16,972 nucleotides of DNA from Phoronis ovalis (Eukaryota > Phoronida > Phoronidae), in assembly GCA_028565635.1 (NCBI GenBank), contig JAOXYB010022292.1, positions 1-16,972 on the forward strand, written 5' to 3'. Shown one piece after another: positions 1 to 8,700 of this stretch. Below the pieces are notes generated by a model, which had not been told where the DNA came from, searched no databases, and saw nothing but the letters and a program-made list of their open reading frames with translations. Every line of letters starts with the position of its first letter. Within the stretch, counting starts at the first letter, position 1. The position numbers were made by a program, and so were the translations under genes.

Positions 1-1432
1 GTCAAGTATCAATATATTAAATCCTTATATATAATTAGTCCTTTCAGGGGTCCTTCCTCAGCCTGTACACAGGCTACACATAGTTAGACACAGACAGTTT
101 TTTTAATTTAGTGAAAGGCAGCCTTTGTGTCAGTGTGACATTTTTTTTCCTTCTAAATAAAATAAATGGCTTTGACTTAGTATTAGTTTTTAGTTATATT
201 GCGTATGTGGGACATTGATAGTAATTCCCATTTTTCCATATCTGTCACTATATACATTATAAAGCATTTCACAGGTTCTACTAAACGGTATTTTATACAA
301 TTATATTCAATGGCAGTCCTAATCGCAGCTTTATCACCCTGTGACTGCATTTATTTTGTTTGAAACCTTATTTTCAAGATGTACTTTCCTCTTTATAAGA
401 ATGAATAATAAAAGTAAAATATTGTATTAATATGATTCTTCTTGGGTGGGACGTAAATGATCTAGATATGGTATAAAGAACCAGTACAGCCTCAGAGTTC
501 ATATTAATGTTTATTATATAATTATACACTTTTATGTATCTTTTGTAAATGTAGATGGTACCTAAGTATTAAGATTCAGTAAGAGAACCAGCTGTTTTTA
601 GTCTAATCTTACCTAAATAAAGTCCCGGGAGAAGTGTGCTTGACAAAAAACTTGTAGGGGATGTGAGGCCCCAGGTAAAAAAAACCATAACCCATAGTAA
701 AAATTGCTTTTCAAAAATTTTTGTGAAACCAAGCCCCATGGTAAAAAAATTCTCGAAAAGCACCCCATGGTAAAAAATGCTGGATTTAAATACCACTGGT
801 AAATGAATTACTGTATCTCTGCCATTTTGTCAAGTAGAAAACAGCTAAAACAGTTTAACTGAAAAAGACAATACTTTCTATTATGCATGTGTAATAGTGT
901 TACCCTATATAAATGTTCATGCACAATTCCAACAAATTCAGCTATAATTGGTTGTAAACACATATATACCCCATCGTAAAAGACATTTGCGAAAAACCAC
1001 CCCCATGGTAACAAGTACCAAATAAACATAAAAAATATATCCCAAGGTAAACATTTTAGCAGAAAAAAGGGGCTCATGGGGCAGCATACCACATACAGTC
1101 AATTTGAATGAGAGTACCCCCATAAAGTAGTATGTAAGTAATGTAAATTTTATTGTGAAATTTCTGCAAGCATTTCAGCAATTATGTTTATAAACAAGAA
1201 TCATTCTACAATTTATATTAACAGGTTTTGGTAATTCCATCACAGTGTATTAGTATTTGAAGTGACACCCTAGCTTGCAATGCTGGAGATTTATTTGGCT
1301 GGTATATATGCAGTTTTTAACAGAATTTATGAAATTTAATTATATCAGTAAAAAAGCTTAATAAAAAGTAACAAATAATAAAATTATTCTCTCATCTATG
1401 TCCATAACAAACTGAAACATTATTTGTTACAG
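1..1432. other. Intron or upstream DNA left of the first visible RING-gene exon
   Basis: No splice-bounded coding exon was recognised here on either strand. The DNA is AT-rich. The open frames on the minus strand between 569 and 1123 arise from a low-complexity, roughly 30 bp repeat (listed separately) and read as Phe/Trp/Met-rich nonsense. The stretch ends in the acceptor of the exon at 1433, so at least its right part is intron of the plus-strand RING gene. Confidence 0.6.
669..1125. repeat. Decayed ~30 bp minisatellite, core CCCCATGGTAAAA
   Basis: Variants of CCCCATGGTAAAA begin near 669, 691, 734, 763, 793, 969, 1000, 1041 and 1115. Within clusters the spacing is about 22 to 43 bases, most often near 30. 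Between cores there is often a second half-motif of the form GCGAAAAACCA or CTCGAAAAGCA. A block with no copies (about 805-960) separates two clusters. On the minus strand this makes a repeated Phe-Thr-Met-Gly reading that explains the long open frames there; I regard those as non-coding. Confidence 0.6.
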
Positions 1433-1492
1433 GATGAGTTGTTAGCACTGTTAGATACCCAGCCACCAGAGGGCTCAGCTCCAGAAGAAGAG
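1433..1492 (+). CDS. Penultimate coding exon of a RING-finger protein (partial gene)
   Basis: A 60 nt exon with a good acceptor (TTTGTTACAG) and donor (GAG|GTAAGC). It reads DELLALLDTQPPEGSAPEEE, 20 codons with phase 0 at both ends. The composition is acidic and proline-rich, like a flexible linker. It joins in frame to the RING exon at 3632, so the Glu run sits directly before the first zinc-binding cysteine. Earlier exons must lie left of the window, because there is no start codon here. Linkage to the next exon is inferred from phase and strand. The 2139 bp intron between them could hide another small exon, for which 3384-3587 holds a doubtful candidate. Confidence 0.7.
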
Positions 1493-1639
1493 GTAAGCAA
1501 TGGGGACATCATACTGAATTTCTAACCAGACTTTGTCCATCCAAAAACACCAAATCTGCAATTCTCATATTTCCTGTCCCCACCCATATTTATGCGCTCC
1601 CCATTTTAAGAAGATATATATTTTTCTGAGCAACTTACA

Positions 1640-1890
1640 CAGAGATGCCAAGTCCATGGATGTCAAAATAGGTAGATTTTTTTTTAACACTACAGGTGCA
1701 AGTGCGTGGTGAAGGCACACTCGCCGATGTCATGGCCCCCAAAAAATTTTGAGAATTAATATGCAATTTGAGCTAAAATACTGATTTAGTAGGCCTTGTA
1801 ACCGGGAGAAATCACTTTGAACTGGGAGACTGGGAAATTGGTCCTTAAACAGGGAGTCTCCCTGTCAAACCAGGAGATTTGGCATCACTG
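1640..1890. mobile_element. ~250 bp inverted-repeat element (MITE-like, possibly hAT-type ends)
   Basis: The left end CAGAGATGCCAAGTCC (from 1640) is matched in inverted form at 1873-1890, whose reverse complement reads CAGTGATGCCAAATCTCC. The body has no coding capacity. It includes phrases such as GGGAGA and CTGGGAGACTGGGA and a 15 bp palindrome at 1850-1864 (CAGGGAGTCTCCCTG). The flanking bases CTTACA (left) and CTGACA (right) differ at one of six positions and might be an old target duplication, but this is weak. Ends beginning CAG are usual for hAT elements; that assignment is inference. Confidence 0.5.
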
Positions 1891-1902
1891 CTGACAGTGG
1901 TA

Positions 1903-1955
1903 GCTCACACTTGCTCTGCGCCAAGCTCAGTGCCTGACCGTGGTCAAGTGTGAGC
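1903..1955. repeat. Hairpin with 11 bp perfect stem
   Basis: GCTCACACTTG (1903-1913) is followed by a 31-base loop and its exact complement CAAGTGTGAGC (1945-1955). It lies just right of the 1640-1890 element, inside the RING-gene intron. The stem does not extend outward, so it is shorter than a usual microRNA precursor. It may be the end of another decayed inverted-repeat element. Confidence 0.5.
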
Positions 1956-3383
1956 AACTTCTGAAAATGGTAACAAAGCCTGAGAACTGTGGTTTGTGGA
2001 AAGACTGTCAGAACCTGAAGTCAGCTGTCATGTAAAAAAATCAGTTTATATTTATTTATTTGAGAATCAATATTTCATGAATTTTTTGTCTAAAATTTCT
2101 GGAAATTTAAGTTTTTGTTTTTTACCTTTCAGCATTACCAGTACTGCATACTTGAATTCTTTACATTATTGTTACATAATTTATTTTTTTGTATTTTACT
2201 GAAGTCATCTGTGTACTTGGTACATCTTACAGAATAACGTGAGGCAAATTTAATAATTACTGCTATCAGCCAATTCTGTTATATGTAATTGGTTTTCTTG
2301 TGGGAGGGTTAATAACTGTAAACAGCAAATTTTATTACCGTCTAAATTAAATCAGTTAGATGTTGTAATCAGACATTATTGAGCTGCTTTTAAATATAAA
2401 TATCTTGAAGCAGTTCTAATATTAACTAAAACTTGCAACAAAAAAAAAATATCTGCAAAGTAGATTTTATTTTATTACCTAGAGGTATACCAAATGTTAC
2501 ACAACACAGAAGTTTTTCCATGTAAAAAAAACTTGGATATTTTGTTTTGTCTGCCACTTTTGTGTTAAAGTTGCACAGATTCTAATTAATATTATATTCT
2601 AGTTATAACATAATTATTGTGGTTCTGGAGATTATTAAGACATTGATGTACAGACATTTAAATCTATTAACGATGACAGATTGTTTTTTTATGTAATCTT
2701 TTAGGTGCAGAAGTTTAGTTCACTTTGAACAAAGCTCATGTCAATATCAATCTTTTGTGAAACACGTAAATGATAATACTTGAAAATTAATTTAACATCA
2801 CTAGGAATGATACATTTTCCAAAACTTTAAAATGATACACTGGGAAAACAACTTAGATCTTTACAAGTGATGCTTATTTTACAATTCTTATTTTTATTAT
2901 TTTCTCCAAAACTGTACTAGTTGAATGGTTAGAGGTACGAGGCTTTCTAATTACATGAAAGTAGGCTGGCTGCATCATTGGTCAATTTCCAAGTCTGTAC
3001 AAAGTATATATATAATATGGAATATGTCATGTATCAACATTGGTGTTTCTTTGAAATGTAATCTGCTTGTAAGGATTGGGTTTAGTACCTTTGGTTTTTC
3101 TTCTATTATAATTTTAAACATCCTTTTCCGTTCCTAGTTTTGGATATTGTCAGGAATATTTTGTGCATTTTATATAACATCATAAATAATATGGCATAAC
3201 TAAAGAAAAACTGTAGAACTTGGTGGTATTTTGTTCGCTATCAGTAGACTTTAGACAAGTATCTTGTCTGTCATCTCACAACCAGATGAATAAGTGAATC
3301 AAAGAAATGGAAGGACATGTGATAGAATATTTACATGTACTAGATGACAGTGTAATGAACCCAGTCTAATCCTGTGGGATAGA
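1956..3383. other. Intron of the RING gene, no gene seen
   Basis: AT-rich DNA with poly-T and poly-A runs between the two RING-gene exons. Short open frames at 1996-2202 and 2925-3137 read as Phe/Ile/Tyr-rich and have no splice or domain support. GGTTAGAGG near 2927 loosely resembles a Pol III A box, but no matching B box follows. I see no gene here. Confidence 0.55.
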
Positions 3384-3587
3384 TTATTCACAAAAGGTTG
3401 GATTGTGGGGTTGACTTGGTTTTGCTGCTCTTCCTGGCACATGCAAATAGACTATTAAAGTCCATCTTGCCATTTCGTGACAAGATCTTCTTGAGAAATC
3501 CATTGATAGTGGATGAAACATCACAGGTGGATACTTAATAAGTTTGTTTTGTTGCGACATGTTAGTATACAGTCCTGATTCTACCAT
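3384..3587. other. Ambiguous coding-like island in the RING-gene intron
   Basis: Several frames are open here. On the plus strand, 3461-3526 would give a 66 nt, 22-codon exon reading SILPFRDKIFLRNPLIVDET and on to SQ. It ends at CACAG|GTGGAT and is in phase with the RING exon, but its acceptor (ATTAAAG) lacks a pyrimidine tract. On the minus strand another frame reads STINGFLKKILSRNGKMDF and continues with a Ser/Lys-rich tail to a stop. Both look protein-like and they cannot both be real. It may be a fragment of a dispersed repeat. No function is assigned. Confidence 0.25.
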
Positions 3588-3631
3588 GATGAATTTATTT
3601 TATCAATTGTTTAATTAGACGTTTGTTTCAG

Positions 3632-3895
3632 TGTGTGGTATGTATGGATGCCCCAGCTACAATGCAGACATCACCATGTAATCATCGTGTCATCTGTCGG
3701 CGTTGTTTTGTAAAAACGATGCAAACTGCTGTATCTCAGCGCTGTTTACCATTATGCTGCGTGGTTTGTCGGACCAAAATCTTAAAACTGAAACAAACGT
3801 CCAATGGTAACACAGAGATGATTACCAACAACTCATCCAGTAATACATCTCAAGGTGCAGCACGTTCGAGAACTGTTAAAACATTTCATGTTTAA
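3632..3895 (+). CDS. Last coding exon: C3HC4 RING-finger domain protein (probable E3 ubiquitin ligase)
   Basis: The exon starts after TTGTTTCAG and ends at TAA (3893-3895), giving 87 codons. Zinc ligands by residue within the exon are C1-x2-C4, C16-x-H18, C22-x2-C25 and C43-x2-C46, a complete RING-HC pattern. Recognisable pieces are CVVCMDAPATMQTSPCNHR and CVVCRTKILKLKQ. RING domains of this type recruit a ubiquitin-loaded E2 enzyme, so an E3 role is likely; substrate and location are unknown. A hydrophilic Ser/Asn/Thr-rich tail of about 40 residues follows. The RING is C-terminal, as in many small E3 proteins. An upstream TTG-initiated open reading is only intron and not a start. I do not recognise the orthologue, so no symbol is given. 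Confidence 0.85.
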   Translation, partial: CVVCMDAPATMQTSPCNHRVICRRCFVKTMQTAVSQRCLPLCCVVCRTKILKLKQTSNGNTEMITNNSSSNTSQGAARSRTVKTFHV

Positions 3896-4900
3896 AGATG
3901 TATAGTTTGTGATCACAAACAGAGAATGTTTTATTGTTAAAATTTATGTCTGTCTACACTTATTGGTCTGTTGCTGAGAAGTGTTAATGTGGTTGAGTTA
4001 AGTTATGTAGGGAACAGAAATGTTAAGCTTACAATCCATGATTTCCATACTTCACCAGTACTCTGGTGGAGAAGTAAAGATGCTTCACATCTTCCCAGTT
4101 CAGCATGACCACTGTAACTTTGATTGTAGGTGTGTTTTGTTCTTATAATTGTAAAATGTGGCCATATCATCAGCTTTTGCTGGTTTACTGGAAATGAGTA
4201 AATATGCATGGAAGGAATTTATATTTGATCTTAGATTCTGATGTAACATTCATTCTAGTTGGCAAATGTCTGTTGCTTGGAAAAGTTTACAGGTCCTATC
4301 AAAATAAGGCAAAATGCTGCTATGATAAAGACACTGCAGTTCACATGTTAACTATATGAGTATTGTGGCTTGTGTTTATGCTATTGTAATCCTGTTAATT
4401 GCATTTACTGGCACAGTACTTTGAAATCCAATTAATTGTACCATTTGACTCCAAGTGCTATGATGCATGCTAGACAGTAAGACTTTTCATTGTCATGACA
4501 AAGACTCTTTACTGGGTGATTTGAGGAACGATTGTTCTCCTCATGTGCAATATTTTAGAATTATGATATTTTTCTTTTTATTTACTCTTGTTAAAATTAT
4601 TTTCTCATATTTTTTTAGTCTATAATATATATTCCATATAGTACAAAAAATATCCAGTTAATATATTACTGTTAGCATTTGCTAATTTTGAGCTTTAGTG
4701 CAACAGAATACATTTATCTGATTGTACATCTACTGGGCTTTTTTTCTCATCACAATAGATTACTGTAGAAGGTGTCTGAACATTTAAGGCAAAATGCTTT
4801 ATGCCTTTACATACATTTTAGAATGTGAAATCCAGTTTTGGTATATGTTTACACATTTTTAACATTATAAATAAATCTGGTAGAAGTTATTTCTTAAGAT
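3896..4900 (+). other. Probable 3' UTR of the RING gene; otherwise empty
   Basis: No coding exon was recognised after the stop at 3895. The first canonical AATAAA on the plus strand is at 4870-4875, with ATTAAA near 4917, about 1 kb downstream. The true end could be nearer and use a variant signal. The 13-base word AAGGCAAAATGCT occurs twice (near 4306 and 4786). The minus-strand frame at 4003-4209 has no support as a gene. Confidence 0.4.
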
Positions 4901-5118
4901 TTTGCTATTTATGTTTATTAAAATCAATTAATATTATTAAAATACTTATTGTAAATTTAAAAAAACATGCTTGTAGTACTATTAAAACTATTAATTTTGG
5001 TTACACTTTTGTCAAGGAAGGGAGCAAAGAATAATATGATTGTACAATTCCAGATAATTATATTAATTTTACATAAAAAAATATAATAATGAAAATAATA
5101 TTTCATTTTGCATAATTG

Positions 5119-5133
5119 TTTATTTTTTTTATT
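5119..5133 (-). terminator. Candidate poly(A) signals for the Rpp25-like gene
   Basis: Two AATAAA hexamers on the minus strand (TTTATT on the plus strand at 5119-5124 and 5128-5133) lie about 345-360 bases beyond the stop codon at 5478. They would give a 3' UTR of about 370 nt. The region is AT-rich, so chance hexamers are common; position and strand are the only support. Confidence 0.4.
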
Positions 5134-5477
5134 TATCCTGGTTAACAACTACTCTGATTGCAGATGGCATTTATATATGTTCCACAAATTAATTAGGCGT
5201 AACTGATTTTCAAAGCACACAAGAAAGTTAAGAATAGTACTGCATTATTGGTGGATAATACTTGTAACTATTGATATTTTGGAGCTGCATGTATCACAGG
5301 TAACCATTCCTTTCAACTACCCATATGCCACCTTAACTGTTAAGGTTAAAATGCCAATTGCCTCTTTGTAAATGAGATTTGACCAAGATGATATGAATTT
5401 CGCAATTTTACATTAACCATAAGCTTCTAGTTATTACTGCTTGAACACAGTTGCTACGATTATTTTGTCCATCTTAA

Positions 5478-5724
5478 TCACTGGGCATCTTTTTTCTTTT
5501 CCTCATCAGTTGCTTCTGGCTGGCTTGTCTTAGTTTTATCTTGTTTTTTAGTAGTTGGTGTTTGTTTCCTTTTCTTCTTTGGGTTTTTAATTTCAATGTT
5601 AGATGTATCTAAATGTTGCGCTGCATTCTGATCTTTTTTCTGTTTCTGGCGAGACATTTGAGAAGTGTTATCCTCACAAAGTGCATTTTTCCAAAATGAA
5701 TCAAAGGACCCAGGTGCCTGATAC
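5478..5724 (-). CDS. Rpp25l: Rpp25-like, last coding exon with Lys-rich tail
   Basis: Acceptor TCATTGCAG at 5725, stop TGA at 5480-5478, 81 residues after the split Gly. It begins YQAPGSFDSFWKN, matching the family Gly-Tyr-Gln-x-Pro-Gly motif, then becomes Gln/Lys-rich and ends in a Lys/Thr/Glu tail (final residues EEKKKDAQ). The open frame continues upstream of the acceptor into intron, which would give a false Met start near 5786. The tail is low-complexity and probably disordered; a nuclear/RNA-binding role is inference. Confidence 0.88.
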
Positions 5725-8700
5725 CTGCAATGAGCTTTTTTTAAAATATGTATGACATTTTTATAAAAGAAACCTTGTAAGGCCACACTAAAAAGATAAG
5801 TTGTTTAACAGGCAAAAGTCCTCAAAAACGGAGTAGGTAGGATTTAAAATTTTTTTTGCAATGAAAGATATTTCAAAGTAAAGAAACAAAATTTAAACAT
5901 TTGGATCAAATTAAATAACAGAGGCGGAGGGTAAAGTATTATTTTAAAATAAAACTAAAAAAGAAAACGCCAAAATTTGAAGCAGTTTACTACAAAATAC
6001 AGATTGTGTATATAGCACTCCTTACATATGTTATTTGTAGTCACTAGAGCAAAATGGCTGGCGACTTGAAAGAGATTTGTTCAAGAGCAGCTCTAGAAGA
6101 CATTTCTTCGGGGAGACACTTGTCATTTTGTTTTGCTTTCTTAGAGATACATGAGATGTCCCTCAGGATACTAACTTCTTGCTATAATTTTTCCAGACAT
6201 TTTGCTCTAGTGACTGTGAGTAATATTGTGAGGAGGGTGTAAATATAGCATATGAACATATCACACATAACTTTCTGAAGTCTGCTTCATTGTGTGGTTT
6301 GTTTAAATTGTTTAATACCAAATTAAAGCACATCACATAATTTTTTCAAAATTTCAGAACAGACTACAGAATAATTCATCACCTAAGATTATATGTCAGA
6401 GGGCTTTTAATTAAAATTATCTTAGTCACTGGTTAAAATTTGTTAGTTTTTATATGTCATACCTATAATAAGCATGGGATAAATAACCAGTGTGTCTACA
6501 AAATTGAACAGACAATAGCAACAGAGGGAATACTAGAAGATGATTCGCAGATCTGTAACAAAAATACTGAATCTATTAATGAGCCATAAGAAATAACGCA
6601 AAGCTTCACAATGTCTTACCCTGGTAATGTAGCATCCAGTGGGTCTTTTGAAAGAAGTATTGTTACAGCTGGTATATCTCGATTCACTTTCAGTCTGAAA
6701 AAAATAAACAATATACATTCTGTGGATAAATATATCAAATGCTGAAGATAGTATCCCTTTGCACAAAAGAAGTTCAAATCATTTACTTTCAGCACGTACC
6801 AAGCACGTACGTCGGGCTGTACATAAAGAATCTTTTTCTCCCTGTGGATATTTTAGGAGATGGGTCTTCAAAGGCGCTTGTTCTATTTTGAACCTGTCTA
6901 TGTTTACACAAAACAAACTGGCTGTTTTATATTTATTGCAAGAATTAACTTTTTTTGACTATAAATTGATTTACCCAAGTGTTCAAATCGTTACCATGAA
7001 GCTCAAATTGCCCCTAGCTGTTATAAGCTATTTTTGTCGAAAAATGACGCAGAAAAATTCTTAAAACCTGATTGGCTAACTCAATAAAGCCACCGACGTC
7101 TAGCGTCTCTTGGCAGATAAAGTTCGGTTCGACTTTATAAATATTCACATGCTAAAAATTATCAAAACATACATATAATTAATGATGACATATGAACATT
7201 TTAAAGTTTAATTAACAATAAGGTCTAAACAAAAAAAAGGTGTGTTTCAGGGAACAGGCTGAATAATATTAGGTAGAGTAGGTAGGGATTTTTTTCAACC
7301 ATGGTACGAGGCCTTGGTTCTATATGGGTTCTGGCGGCTGCTCTGTCTGCACATCGCAAGACTCATCATCTTCCCCGTCGCACATTATTTTAATATATTT
7401 GGTACCGAATTGCAACATCACCTCTCATGTGATGATCTTGTACATATCATCTTTTTGGGAAACTGTTGTCCACGGTCCCTCTGGATTCGATGCCAGTGAT
7501 AATGCAACATACAAGTTTGCTGTACAAGAATATTCGTCTTTGAAATCTTCGAATGTAGAAGAGAAATTGATGACTTTAAATTCCCTAATCTCTTGTGTGG
7601 AATGGTTTTTGCATTATCTTCGTATCATTGAGATGATGGACGTTTCCCTGCTGGTAGAAATGCCCGTCATCATAATATTCTCGCGATGGCTTGGAATACA
7701 TGTCCAATTTTAAATGCTTGACTAAGCAGATGGCAAAATGAGATTAATTGGCAAATGAGCTTTCAGTATTTTGTTTGCTCTGTATCATTTTGGCACACGG
7801 CACTTGCCAAACAGTGCCACATGTGGTCAGATGATACATTAACATTAAATCAGAACAAAGTGATGTCTACTGTAAAATCAGGTAGGAAGGGTAAGTTTTA
7901 AGACGTGTGAATAAACTTTACACAAATTTTTTTTATAAATTAATGAACTGGTTGCTGAAAACTTGACAGAGCTGCAATCAAATAATTAGGGTTGGCAGCT
8001 GCCTGATAGGTAGGGTCGGGTTCCCTGAAACACACCATTTTTTTAGGCCTAACACAACATAGAACAGGTGCCTTTAATATATGGACATTAATAAATTTTA
8101 CCCAGTAAGTCATACTGGCAATCATATCTTCTGTATAAATAAAAGGATCATCCTGGATTTTGAAGGCTGGTATTAGCTACACCCGTCGGCGGGCTCTCTA
8201 GAGGTTTTTGGGCACACACGAGTTGAATGTTCCATTGTGTCACTGGGCTATTAATTTACCAGTTCATGCTTAATTAATTATTACGTTCCACCAAAAATTT
8301 CATGTTTTCCATATTATACACCGCATTATGGTACTAGACACACCTAATTATGAGCAATTAATTACCTCAGAATTATCCTAACCCTTACCAAAAAAAGAAG
8401 TCTTCATTAAGTATTTGAGAAGTGGTATATTTTAGTATTCGAAGACTTAAATAAGTAGTTATTTTAGTATTCGAAGACTTCTTCCCATAACCACTTAATG
8501 CTCAAAATAACCACTTAATGCACAAATATGTGGTAGTTAAGTATTTAAATGAGCTAAGTATTTGAATGCTTAGATGGAATACTTAGATGTCTTCGAAATT
8601 ATGTAATCGAATACAACCATAAACCACTTATTTCTGTCAATGCAAACTGGTGTTAGATATGCATATAAACACAGAAATAATAAATATAAACTAAATACTT

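Noticed and set aside
569-1123. Three minus-strand ORFs of 61-94 codons
   Set aside because: They arise from the CCCCATGGTAAAA repeat and have Phe/Trp-rich low-complexity readings without splice sites or domains.
5478-5786. A 102-residue minus-strand gene starting with Met at 5786
   Set aside because: The part upstream of 5725 is intron: there is a good acceptor TTGCAG at 5725, and joining to exon 4 restores the family motif GYQAPG. The ATG at 5786 is chance.
5724-6620. Apparent one-base frameshift between the fourth and fifth Rpp25-like exons
   Set aside because: On recounting, exon 4 ends CCAGG before GTAAGAC (75 nt, not 74), so the junction is GG|G and the frame is intact.
6759-7064. Plus-strand ORF beginning with an H3-like ARTK stretch
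   Set aside because: Only four or five residues resemble histone H3 and the rest does not. No other histone gene feature was seen.
8375-8389. Telomere-like CCTAACCC next to the 1635 bp element
   Set aside because: A single unit only; no tandem array, so it is most likely chance at the element boundary.
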